Shown one piece after another: positions 24,028 to 33,600 of a stretch of DNA of 41,373 nucleotides (the stretch's first letter is position 1; every line of letters starts with the position of its first letter). The DNA lies in the NCBI GenBank assembly GCA_035301245.1, contig DATGUS010000056.1, positions 1 to 41,373 on the forward strand, read 5' to 3'. The notes under the pieces were generated by a model. The model did not search any database. It worked only from the letters and a program-made list of their open reading frames with translations, and was not told the DNA's origin. This DNA is from Alloiococcus sp035301245. Lineage in GTDB: Bacteria > Bacillota > Bacilli > Lactobacillales > Carnobacteriaceae_A. A program made the position numbers and the translations under genes.

Positions 24028-24068
24028 TATGATATAAACTTAATATTACTTATGAGACCAGTGGATTT

Positions 24069-26462
24069 CTAGTCTTCTTTTTTTAAATTAATCCCTAACC
24101 CAACCAGTACAGATGATAAACCAGTTGCTAATAATGCCCAAGAACTAGTTGCTGAATCAGGTAATCGTTCAGCAGAGTTGTTACCTGGTTCTGATTTTAT
24201 TTGCTTCTTAGTTATTAAATCAATCGATTGAGCATTTACTGGTGTGACTTCTGATTCCTTTTTCGAAATAGCTATCACAATTTTTTCTCTTGCATTTCCT
24301 TCAAATTCAGATTTTTTTTCTGCATCTGAATCTTGTTCCAGTTCAGGTTGGCTTTCTGAATGATCAATGTGTCTGTCTGCATTTGAATCATTATTTTCTT
24401 CATCATCGACATCGTTATTTTCTTCAACGACATCAAATGGTGAAGAAATACCCAACATTTTAAATTTATTGTGTTCTTGGAATAAGTGGCCTAATTGGAA
24501 TAAGTATTTCTCATTTAATAGATCAGTCATAAACATAACTCCCATTGGTAAATGATCATTATTGAGATAAGTTGGCAAACTAATCGATGGTAATCCCGTT
24601 AAGTTAGATAGTTGTGTGTACGGTGTCTTAGTCCAAGCTGGTAGCCACTGATCATAAATCAATTGTAATCGCTCTTCTTTATTTAACTCAGTCATATCTT
24701 CCATTAGTGGTTTTAAATCTTCTGGAATATGATTGTAGTCATGTTCTGGAGCCGGCCATGCATTAGTTGGTGTAAGAAAAATAGGGTATGTTTCAAAAAA
24801 CACACTCATATAATCAGCTACCCCATGTGCGTAATCCCATGCTGCGTTTCGGTCATCTCTGGTAACTTCTTTTCCTGCTTGAGCCAATGCCCATGTCAAT
24901 AGCTCAACATCTTCCCGGGGCATATTTGGTGCAGAGCTTGCCGCTATTGTATAGTACTGATGCATTAATTGTTCGCCATCCACAGGATAATCAACTTCAA
25001 CTAAGTTATAACCAAGACTTTCTAAAAATGCAGCGGCTTCTAATACAGCTTTCACTGCATCTTCACTAATTGGAGTACCTGCTGGTGTTTGTGTTGTATA
25101 AGCTATCGGTGTTTGCTCTGTTAAATCAACATCATTTAATTCAGTGTCTAATAAGAAATCATGAACTGCTTCCAAATCAAACATATCTTTAGTGAGAACA
25201 AAATGGCTTGTCTGATTATTGGGATTAGATGTATCCCATTGTAGTGAACCACGGGATGGATGTAAGCCAATTAAGCCAGACCAAGCTGCTGGAATACGTG
25301 TTGAGCCACCTGCATCACTGGAAGTCGCAATCGGTACTTGCCCTGCTGCTACTGCCGCAGATGAACCACCAGATGAACCACCAGGGTTATGTTTTAGGTT
25401 CCATGGATTACGAGTTGAACCATAAAGTTCTGAATTAGTAACATTAATCCACCCATATTGTGGGAAAGTGGTCGTTCCTATTGTAATAAAGCCAGCCTCT
25501 TCTAAAATACGAACATGTCTACCATCGCGACTAGCAATGCGATCTTTCCATTTTGGTATTCCAACTGAGTTAGGACTACCTTCAACTGCACTCATTCCTT
25601 TTACAAGCAGTGGCACACCATAAAACGGCTGACCGGTATCTTCAAGATTTTCTATTTTTTTATAAGCTTGTTCCTTTGTTAAAGCAACAATATTATTTAA
25701 ATCAGGGTTTGTTTTTTCAATAATAGAGTAGGCCATATCCACTAATTCACGACTTGTTACTTTCCCAGAACGGACTAAATTAGCTAACTCTAAAGCTGTT
25801 GATTGTTGATAAAGTTCTTCTGTAAGAACAAACGACTCTTCAGAATTTTCATTATCCTTTAATTTTGAAGAAATTGGATCATCATTATTTTCAATTGACT
25901 GATATGTAGCTATGTCTTGAGTTGTAACATTATATTTTAAGTCTAATTGAGTATCGTTATCATCATTCTTATTAAATAGATTATTCGAACTTTCTTGAAC
26001 AGTGCCTACTGTATTTTGATTGTGATTACTCAAGTCAGAATGATCAAGCTCATTTGTTTCATCAATAGAACGGATTTTTTCTTTAGTTTCATCCGACTCA
26101 GAACTTTTTGAATCTGATTCATCATTCTGACTTACGACTTCCGTAACGTCATTTGAAACTTCTTGAACAGAACTTACTGAGTTTTGGTTACTATTACTAA
26201 CATCCGAATGTCCATGCGCATTCGTTTCATCAATAGAACGGATTTTTTCTTTAGTTTCATCCGACTCAGAAGTTTTTAAATCTGATTCATCATCCTGACT
26301 TACAACTTGCGTAATGTCATTTGAAACTTCTTCTGCGTGCACATCGACTGGCACACCTACCCCTGCAAGCAATGCCAATGATAAGCTCACGGTTACAAAG
26401 TGCTTATGTCTTTTTCGCATAACTTTTTTATGTTTGTTTTCAACTAATAATGTCTTTAACAT
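24069..26462 (-). CDS. Secreted, wall-anchored amidase-signature enzyme
   Basis: This 797-residue surface protein has a long basic signal peptide with hydrophobic core VSLSLALLAGVGV and a likely cut after VHA (43). Two 56-residue repeats (45-100, 101-156) and a low-complexity acidic linker form a stalk. The amidase-signature domain spans about 215-670 with a complete Ser-Ser-Lys triad: Lys288 (LLVKGM), GGSSGGSS (361-368) and Ser387 (DAGGSTR). A second acidic linker leads to a C-terminal sorting signal: LPDSA (767-771), a hydrophobic helix and KKED. The motif departs from LPxTG. It probably hydrolyses an extracellular amide; the substrate is unknown. AAGGAG lies 7 nt before ATG. The gene sits between core genes rplY and trmK. 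Confidence 0.85.
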   Translation of the reverse strand: MLKTLLVENKHKKVMRKRHKHFVTVSLSLALLAGVGVPVDVHAEEVSNDITQVVSQDDESDLKTSESDETKEKIRSIDETNAHGHSDVSNSNQNSVSSVQEVSNDVTEVVSQNDESDSKSSESDETKEKIRSIDETNELDHSDLSNHNQNTVGTVQESSNNLFNKNDDNDTQLDLKYNVTTQDIATYQSIENNDDPISSKLKDNENSEESFVLTEELYQQSTALELANLVRSGKVTSRELVDMAYSIIEKTNPDLNNIVALTKEQAYKKIENLEDTGQPFYGVPLLVKGMSAVEGSPNSVGIPKWKDRIASRDGRHVRILEEAGFITIGTTTFPQYGWINVTNSELYGSTRNPWNLKHNPGGSSGGSSAAVAAGQVPIATSSDAGGSTRIPAAWSGLIGLHPSRGSLQWDTSNPNNQTSHFVLTKDMFDLEAVHDFLLDTELNDVDLTEQTPIAYTTQTPAGTPISEDAVKAVLEAAAFLESLGYNLVEVDYPVDGEQLMHQYYTIAASSAPNMPREDVELLTWALAQAGKEVTRDDRNAAWDYAHGVADYMSVFFETYPIFLTPTNAWPAPEHDYNHIPEDLKPLMEDMTELNKEERLQLIYDQWLPAWTKTPYTQLSNLTGLPSISLPTYLNNDHLPMGVMFMTDLLNEKYLFQLGHLFQEHNKFKMLGISSPFDVVEENNDVDDEENNDSNADRHIDHSESQPELEQDSDAEKKSEFEGNAREKIVIAISKKESEVTPVNAQSIDLITKKQIKSEPGNNSAERLPDSATSSWALLATGLSSVLVGLGINLKKED
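25995..26330 (-). repeat. Tandem duplication of 168 bp inside the amidase gene
   Basis: Two direct copies, 26163-26330 and 25995-26162, encode 56 residues each. Both contain the identical 15-residue stretch SESDETKEKIRSIDE. The first residues of a third copy (E-S-S-N) follow. They form the stalk behind the signal peptide, and copy number could vary between strains. Confidence 0.82.
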
Positions 26463-26479
26463 TTCATTACTCCTTTTTA

Positions 26480-26499
26480 ATAAACTAATATCAGTTTAT
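26480..26499. promoter_or_regulatory. Inverted repeat just upstream of the amidase SD
   Basis: ATAAACT and AGTTTAT (7 bp each) around a 6-nt centre, ending 4 nt before the SD on the minus strand. The promoter itself is ambiguous (possible TTGAAC or TTGTTT -35 elements near 26530). Candidate operator or 5' mRNA hairpin. Confidence 0.4.
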
Positions 26500-26713
26500 C
26501 TAGTAACGCAAAAGCAAACAAAGTTCAATAATATTAAATATACAAAAGAACGCATAAAACACATTTAACTAAATAAGATTCAGTTAAGTTAATTAAGAGC
26601 TATTAAGCAATAAAAATCAGATATTATAAAAACAAAATTGTTTTTAGATAAAATTGTTAAAAAATTTAAAGTAAATCATGCCGTTAGTAAAGGTTTAAAC
26701 TAAAAATTTGTAT
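26500..26713. other. AT-rich intergenic sequence upstream of the amidase gene
   Basis: No gene, repeat or stable hairpin was recognised here. It presumably holds the amidase promoter, which I could not place with confidence. Confidence 0.45.
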
Positions 26714-26746
26714 TAAAAAAACCAGCCAACAAATTGTTGACTGGTT
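26714..26746 (-). terminator. Terminator of rplY
   Basis: Stem 26720-26730 with 26736-26746 (11 positions, one G-U in the minus-strand RNA), 5-nt loop, then a T-run. It begins 14 nt after the rplY stop. Confidence 0.87.
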
Positions 26747-26760
26747 CATTAATGATGAAA

Positions 26761-27399
26761 TTATTCTTCAGCCTCTTCTTCATCATCTTTTTCATTTATA
26801 ACTTCTGGTTCTGGCATTTCTGCATCAGCACCATCTTCAACAGGCTCTAAGTCATCAGAAATATCATCGGGAGCCGAAATTGATAATACTGTCGCGTCGG
26901 CTTCAGTAATAATTTCTGCATCTTCTGGTACTTCGATTTCAGCTACTGTTAAAGAATCACCAATTTCCATACCAGTAACATCAACTGTTAATTCAGTTGG
27001 AGCGTCCGCAGGAACAATATCCATTTCAATTTCAGAAATAGATTGTGATACATAACCAACTTCAATTGCATCTTCACCAGCAATATAAACTGGAATAGAC
27101 ATTGTAACTTTTTCACCAGCAGTAAACGCTAGTAAGTCAATGTGACGTAATTGAGGTCTAAATGTTTCATAAACAGCTTCCTTAACGAAAACTTGTAAAG
27201 ATTCACCTTCAAGATCAATTTCAAAAACACCGTTTAGTCCTACTTCACGTAAAGTATCTTCAACATCTTTTAAATCTAAAAGAATCGCTGTTGAATCTAC
27301 TTTCGAACCGTAGACAACTGCAGGTAATTTACCAGCGGCACGTGCTTTTTTAGAAGCGCTTGTACCAGTCTGAGTACGTTTTTCAGCAGTAATTTTCAT
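26761..27399 (-). CDS. rplY: 50S ribosomal protein L25 / general stress protein Ctc
   Basis: Long-form L25 (212 residues) that binds 5S rRNA. The N-terminal L25 domain (about 5-90) starts with RTQTGTSASKKARAAGKLPAVVYG; a TL5-type beta domain follows (about 95-185). The last 30 residues are a strongly acidic tail. AAGGTGA lies 5 nt before ATG. It has its own extended -10 promoter and its own terminator, so it is probably transcribed alone. In Bacillus the homologue is a stress protein; stress control here is not shown by the sequence. Confidence 0.95.
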   Translation of the reverse strand: MKITAEKRTQTGTSASKKARAAGKLPAVVYGSKVDSTAILLDLKDVEDTLREVGLNGVFEIDLEGESLQVFVKEAVYETFRPQLRHIDLLAFTAGEKVTMSIPVYIAGEDAIEVGYVSQSISEIEMDIVPADAPTELTVDVTGMEIGDSLTVAEIEVPEDAEIITEADATVLSISAPDDISDDLEPVEDGADAEMPEPEVINEKDDEEEAEE

Positions 27400-27479
27400 T
27401 CATTTCACCTTCCAAATCATAGTTTTAACTAAATATAGTCGTTATTATTAATTTAATGTGTTTAAACAAGCCACTGCCA

Positions 27480-27508
27480 ATTATACCAAACAGACTGTGG
27501 TTTTGCAA
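27480..27508 (-). promoter_or_regulatory. rplY promoter, extended -10
   Basis: Minus-strand TGG-TATAAT (-10 at 27480-27485) with -35 TTGCAA (27503-27508) across 17 bp. It leaves a leader of about 75 nt before the rplY start. Confidence 0.75.
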
Positions 27509-27542
27509 AGGTTTTTAATCTATTTAAACTTATCCAATTATA

Positions 27543-28652
27543 TTACTCGAGGAAATCTTTTAACTGCTTAGAACGACTTGGGTGGCGTAATTTTCTTAAC
27601 GCTTTTGCTTCAATTTGACGGATACGCTCACGTGTTACGCCAAACACTTTACCAACATCCTCTAAGGTTCGTTGACGACCATCCTCTAAACCGAAACGTA
27701 AACGTAGCACGTTCTCTTCACGATCAGTTAACGTATCTAGAACATCTTTCAACTCGCCTTTAAGAAGTTCGTATGCAGCATTATCAGCTGGGCTGAGTGC
27801 TCCATCATCTTCAATAAAGTCACCTAAGTGAGAGTCATCTTCTTCACCAATTGGTGTTTCTAATGAAACAGGTTCTTGTGAAATCTTTAAGATATCACGA
27901 ACTTTTTCAGTTGGAAGGTCCATTTCAGCTCCAATTTCTTCAGGTGTCGGCTCTCTTCCTAACTCTTGTAACAGTTGACGTTGGATACGAACTAACTTGT
28001 TAATTGTTTCAACCATGTGCACTGGAATACGAATAGTACGTGCCTGGTCAGCAATCGCACGAGTGATTGCTTGACGAATCCACCATGTTGCGTATGTTGA
28101 GAACTTGAAACCTTTTTCGTAGTCGAATTTCTCAACAGCTTTCATTAAGCCCATGTTACCTTCTTGGATTAAATCTAGGAAGCTCATTCCACGACCAACA
28201 TAACGCTTAGCAATTGATACCACTAAACGTAAGTTAGCTTCAGCGAGTTCTTGTTTCGCTAATTCATCGCCTTCTTCGATACGTTTGGCTAAAATAACCT
28301 CTTCTTCTGCATCTAAAAGATCAACACGTCCGATCTCTTTTAAATACATACGAACTGGGTCATTAATTTTTACGCCAGGAGGAGCAATCATTTCTTCTTT
28401 TTTTGCTTTTTCGACTGTTTCTTCTTCTTTAGCAACTTGTTTTGCTAATGGATTACCGTCTTCATCAACAACGCCAATCCCCTCATCTTCAAATCGCTGA
28501 ACTAATTTGTCCATGGCCTCACTTTCAAGTTCGAAAGGCTCTGCAATCTTATCACTTAAAACGACATAAGAAATCGTTTTGTCTGTTTTCTTTTTATATT
28601 CTTTTATTAATTCTTTAATTGCTTTATCAAGTTTTACGTCAGTTTTAGCCAT
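27543..28652 (-). CDS. rpoD: RNA polymerase primary sigma factor RpoD/SigA
   Basis: Directs RNA polymerase to housekeeping promoters. At 369 residues it has the compact Gram-positive form. Region 1.1 covers about 1-80, followed by a Lys/Glu-rich spacer. Region 1.2 begins near DPVRMYLKEIG, and regions 2.3-2.4 contain YATWWIRQAITRAIADQ. Region 4.2 holds the helix-turn-helix VGKVFGVTRERIRQIEAKAL. An AGGAGG SD lies 11 nt before ATG. It follows dnaG by 20 nt, the usual dnaG-rpoD unit, with no terminator visible after it. Confidence 0.98.
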   Translation of the reverse strand: MAKTDVKLDKAIKELIKEYKKKTDKTISYVVLSDKIAEPFELESEAMDKLVQRFEDEGIGVVDEDGNPLAKQVAKEEETVEKAKKEEMIAPPGVKINDPVRMYLKEIGRVDLLDAEEEVILAKRIEEGDELAKQELAEANLRLVVSIAKRYVGRGMSFLDLIQEGNMGLMKAVEKFDYEKGFKFSTYATWWIRQAITRAIADQARTIRIPVHMVETINKLVRIQRQLLQELGREPTPEEIGAEMDLPTEKVRDILKISQEPVSLETPIGEEDDSHLGDFIEDDGALSPADNAAYELLKGELKDVLDTLTDREENVLRLRFGLEDGRQRTLEDVGKVFGVTRERIRQIEAKALRKLRHPSRSKQLKDFLE

Positions 28653-28672
28653 TAAAAAATCGTCCTCCTAGA

Positions 28673-30529
28673 TTATACTTTAAGTTTTCGGTTCAATTTA
28701 ATTAATTCCGTTGTTAATTCTAATTCACGTCTAGTGTTGCCTTGACGTTTGCACTCATTTAATTCTTCAGTCAGTGTTTGTAATTTTTGTTCCAATGGAT
28801 AAACTTCATAAATGTAATGAGCGTAATCAAGTATTTCTTCATCTGTTGGCTCCACATCAATTGTAATCCACATTATATCAGAAATCACTTGCTTCAATTC
28901 ATCTTCTTCAACAAAGTTTAAAAAATCATCAATATCGTGATTCGTTTGCTTGAATTGTTTATAAAATAAATAAATACGTTCATAAATATTTGTTGCAAAT
29001 GTAAACTCATCCGTATAATGATCAAGAATCTCTTCGACTTCAGGATAAAAAAACAATCGGTTTAAGAGTATTTCTTGTGTTACATCAATTTTAGTTCGTT
29101 TCTTTTGATTCGTACGTGTAGGTTGTAATACCGCTTTATTTCGTTGTTCATAATGAAGGTTCCGTACACGTTGATGATTATGTTCTGTCAGATGAGTTTG
29201 AACTTGATTCATAATCGTTTCTACCGATACATCATACTCATCAGCCAGTTCTTTTGCCTCAAGATCGCGCTCAACAGCTGAAGACAGCTTGGAGATCTCT
29301 TGAATCATCAATTCAATATATTTAATCCGTTCAGCTTCATTATCCAAATTATATTGTCTCTTATAGTAATCTTTCAAGAATTGGAACAGTGTCTGTCTAC
29401 CGCGAGTGATGATATTATAAAGAGCTTCATTACCATATTTTTTGGCGTAGTCGTCTGGATCTAATCCATGTGGGAAGCGAACAATCTCCACATTAAGTTG
29501 ACTTTGATTTTGTAAGAATTCAGCAATCTTCTTCGCTGATTCCAACCCAGCATTATCGCCATCAAATGCAATCACTAATGTATCAGCAATCGACGAAATA
29601 CTCTGAATATGTTCAGTCGTCAATGAGGTTCCCATTGAAGCAATACTGTTTTGTACACCAGCTTTCCAACCGGCAATCACATCCATATACCCTTCAAATA
29701 AAACAGCTTCTTTTGATTTTCGAATTGTTTTTTTCGCTTTATCAAAGTTAAATAACAATTTTCGTTTGTTAAACAACTGTGTTTCTGGACTATTTAGATA
29801 TTTTGCCGTCTTAAATCCTGATTGATCATTAGACTGAAATACTCGGCCTGAAAAACCAACTGTCTTTCCAGTATGGTTATTTAGCGGGAATATGATTCGG
29901 TTAAAGAATCGGTCTTTAAATTGATCATCATCTGGTTTCTTTTCGGAAAAAATCCCTGATTGAGTTAAAAGGTCTTCATCAATTTCTAAATCTTTTTGTG
30001 TTTTTAAATATAGTCCTAATGATTCACGTTGTCGTGGTGAAAAGCCCAACTCAAATTCTTCCATTAATTCTCGACTAATGCCTCGTGACTGAAGATAATC
30101 GTATGCCTCTTCTCCTACTTCAGCGTGGAGTAAAATATGTTGATATAGATCCTTTGCTTTTTTATGGACTGCTAGTAGTTTTCCATAAGTGGTGTCAGTT
30201 GCAGAATCCTGTTCCATTACAGCATTCTTTAATGCTTCATCGACAGGTATCTGCGATAGTTCAGCTACTTTAAATACTGATTCAACAAAAGATAATTTTT
30301 CTATTTCTTGAATAAAAGTATAGACATTCCCGCCTCTTCCGCAACTAAAACATTTAAAAATTTGTTTATTTTCGTTAACAGAAAAAGAAGGGGTTCGGTC
30401 TTCATGAAAAGGACAGTGAGCAAAATAGTTTTGTCCCGATTTATTCAAATCGACATATCGTTCGACAATATCTTTAATATTTGTTTGAGAACGAATATGG
30501 TTAATTGTTTCTTCAGGAATTCGAACCAT
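28673..30529 (-). CDS. dnaG: DNA primase
   Basis: Makes RNA primers for replication. This 618-residue protein has a CHC2 zinc-binding domain with Cys39, His42, Cys60 and Cys63 (CPFH..KCFSC). The TOPRIM catalytic core includes LFEGYMDVIAG (catalytic Glu) and IAFDGDNAG, and a C-terminal helicase-interacting domain follows. ATG at 30529 is chosen because GAGGTGA lies 5 nt before it; the GTG at 30538 lacks a spaced SD. An excellent promoter lies directly upstream, making dnaG-rpoD an independent unit from the SNF2 gene. Confidence 0.97.
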   Translation of the reverse strand: MVRIPEETINHIRSQTNIKDIVERYVDLNKSGQNYFAHCPFHEDRTPSFSVNENKQIFKCFSCGRGGNVYTFIQEIEKLSFVESVFKVAELSQIPVDEALKNAVMEQDSATDTTYGKLLAVHKKAKDLYQHILLHAEVGEEAYDYLQSRGISRELMEEFELGFSPRQRESLGLYLKTQKDLEIDEDLLTQSGIFSEKKPDDDQFKDRFFNRIIFPLNNHTGKTVGFSGRVFQSNDQSGFKTAKYLNSPETQLFNKRKLLFNFDKAKKTIRKSKEAVLFEGYMDVIAGWKAGVQNSIASMGTSLTTEHIQSISSIADTLVIAFDGDNAGLESAKKIAEFLQNQSQLNVEIVRFPHGLDPDDYAKKYGNEALYNIITRGRQTLFQFLKDYYKRQYNLDNEAERIKYIELMIQEISKLSSAVERDLEAKELADEYDVSVETIMNQVQTHLTEHNHQRVRNLHYEQRNKAVLQPTRTNQKKRTKIDVTQEILLNRLFFYPEVEEILDHYTDEFTFATNIYERIYLFYKQFKQTNHDIDDFLNFVEEDELKQVISDIMWITIDVEPTDEEILDYAHYIYEVYPLEQKLQTLTEELNECKRQGNTRRELELTTELIKLNRKLKV

Positions 30530-30571
30530 CTTGCTCACCTCACTTAATATTGTATTTTAGCGTCATTCTAC

Positions 30572-30600
30572 ATTTTATCATAGGCAACATTCTTTGTAAA
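30572..30600 (-). promoter_or_regulatory. dnaG-rpoD promoter, extended -10
   Basis: -35 TTTACA (30595-30600), 17-bp spacer, TGA-TAAAAT with -10 at 30572-30577. It sits in the 73-bp gap right after the SNF2 gene's stop. Confidence 0.78.
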
Positions 30601-30602
30601 TT

Positions 30603-33600
30603 TTAGGATATTTCTGACATATCTAAAACGTTTAACAACTCGTCTTTCGTTAATTGAGAAATTGATTTCGTATTACCTGTTTCAATGACAGAATCTACTA
30701 AATCACGCTTTTTTTCTTGTAATTCATTAATGCGCTCTTCGATTGTTCCACGAGCAATTAAGCGCAAGACTTGAACAGCTTTTTTTTGGCCAAATCGGTG
30801 TACACGATCGGCTGCTTGATCTTCAATGGCAGGGTTCCACCATGAGTCATATAAAATAACCGTGTCTCCACCAGTTAAGTTAACACCAGTTCCTCCAGCT
30901 TTCAGAGAAATTAAGAATAAATCTTTATCGCCTTCATTAAATCGTTGTGTTAATTCCAAGCGGTCTTCTTTCTTTGTCTGACCATCTAAATAGTGATAAT
31001 CCATTTCTAATTTAGATAGTTCTTTACGGATAATATCTAACATTTTTGTAAATTGTGAAAATAAGACAACACGTTTCCCGTTTGACTTCGCTTCAACTAA
31101 ATATTCTATTAGACGGTTTAGTTTAGCTGATTCACCATCAAAATTATTCGTCACTAATCTCGGGTCACAACAAATTTGTCGGAGTCGAGTCATTCCAGCA
31201 AGAATTCGCATATTGTTTCGTTCTAGATCATCTTCATCAATATATTCTTTTACTTCTCTTTGAATCATCGCTAATTGTGTCTGGTAGAGTCGTTTCTGTT
31301 CGTTAGATAATTCAATATATTCAGTAGTTTCTGTTTTCTCAGGCAGATCGTCAAGCACTTGTCCTTTTAAGCGTCTTAGGATAAATGGTTTAATTTTATT
31401 AGCGATAACACGAGTGTCCATTTTTTTAAAACTGTTTTTATCGCGAAACATACCTGGTTGGATGATTGAAAACAGTGTCCACAATTCATCCAGATTATTT
31501 TCGATGGGTGTACCAGATAAAGCAAATTTATTACGTGAGTTTAGTTTTGAAACTGCTTGAGTTGTCTTTGCTAAATCATTTTTAACCGTCTGTGACTCAT
31601 CGAGAATGACGGTGTTAAAATATATGTCTCGATACTGTATTCCATCACGTTGAAGTAAAGGATAGCTTGTTAACCATACGCCGGTGTCAGCTTCTTTCAT
31701 TCCGATGATTAAGTCTTTTCGCTCCTCGATGGTTCCAGAAATAATCACGGGATCTATGTCTTCTGTAAATTTATTAAATTCATATTGCCAGTTATATAAG
31801 ACACTGGAAGGACATACTACTAAATATTTCCCTTGTTCTTCATTTATTTTGGATTGAATAAAGCTAATCGATTGTAAGGTCTTGCCAAGCCCCATGTCAT
31901 CAGCTAGAACACCACCGAATTGATAAGCGTCTAACGTCTTCAACCAGTTATACCCTACTTCCTGGTAGGGTCTTAAATCAGCTTGAATTTGCTTAGGTAC
32001 ATCGTAGTTTATCTCTTTCGGTTCGAGTAGTGATTTCGCTAGACGAACAAAACGATCACTCTTTGCAACGTTTTGGTTTTCAAGTAATGATAACCCTTGA
32101 TACAAAGGGACTTGTACGGTACTTCTAAGATCTTTATCTTCAAGCATTAAATTATTCGCAACATCATTTAATAATTCGAATTGCTTTTCTTTTAAGTCGA
32201 CAACTGCCCCTGATGATAGCTTATAATAGCGGCTTTTATTAGATCTTAAAAGAGCTATGATATCTCTAATCTCATCAGGTTCAATATCTTCTAATTCAAA
32301 ATCGACTTCGAGTAAATTGGAATCTTCATTGACTTCAACAGAAATCATCTGCTTCTGATCTGCTTGGTAGCGTAATTTTTTCACTGCATCAGTCAAATAC
32401 ATATCAAAGTCAGAGATTAATTTTCCTATGCTTTCATAAATCACTTCACTGATATCATCTAACTGATTTACTTTCCATTTACCATCTTCAAATCTCACTT
32501 TAGGTAAATGATCGTGTAATTGCTCCATTAATTCTTGTTCTTTAAGGTGTTTTCTAATCATTATCTTTTCGGATACATTATCACTGCTGTCTTTACTAAG
32601 AGGCTTAATTGATAATTCACCATATTTGAAGATCGGCTCAATAATCAGTGATTGGTTAATATAATCAATATATAACTCACCTTGAAGCGGCTCGTTAAAG
32701 AGTAACTTCTGAATATCATCGGATAAACGAATTTCATAGTGATGATTCAGTGTTGGATAAATATAAGACATAAAATCTATAAATTCTACATTTCTAAATG
32801 AAATGGGTTGATACTGTGACTCTTTAAAGATATCTATGACACTTTTGAAGATGTGATATTCATTGGATGACATGCCAAAGAAGTGGTGATTGATTTCAAC
32901 TAAGTGACTTTCATCAACAAAGAAAATCGTATCCTGATTAAAGTCAATCCCTTTAATTTCAAAATAATAGCGTGTTCCTTGTTTTAACACTTCAAAGTAA
33001 ATTGGAAACATAGATAAATTCTTTGTGTATTCAATAGACTCTAATTGATCAATTGATGATAGCAGTCGCGGAGGTCTAGCAAATCGAACATAGCCACCAT
33101 CAGTTTCTTTAAGCAAATAAAGTAGGTCACTTACATATTGATTTGGAATTTCAAGTTCGGTTTTATTCGCGTAAGAAACGTCCTGAATTTGCTGGGAAGA
33201 TTTATTCATCATTGAATAAATCGTCAAGAGAAGTAACAACACACGCTTATCTTCTGGTGCAATATAATGCTTTTCTGATTCGTAAGTAAAGTTCTTACCG
33301 AACTCATGTGTTTCACCATCGACGAGTATTTTGGCTATTTGTGGAATGTTTTTAATCACATAGAGATGATCTAAGCCTACTTTTAAGTACAACTCAAAAT
33401 GTCTTCTGAAAAAATTACCACTACAATTTATTATAAACTCTATGTTAACGCGTTCTTTGCCTACATAAGAGATATGATCTACTTGATACTTAGAAAAAGA
33501 GGTTTTCAACTTTTCTAAAACATTTGCCCCTTGGAAAGATGCAAAAGAGGCTGTTTTCGGTGTTTTTTCCGGCTGCTTGTGTTTAGCTTTTTCAGATAGA

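Noticed and set aside
25219..25438. Two overlapping plus-strand frames inside the amidase gene
   Set aside because: Shadow frames of the conserved Gly/Ser-rich amidase core; no SD and no family resemblance.
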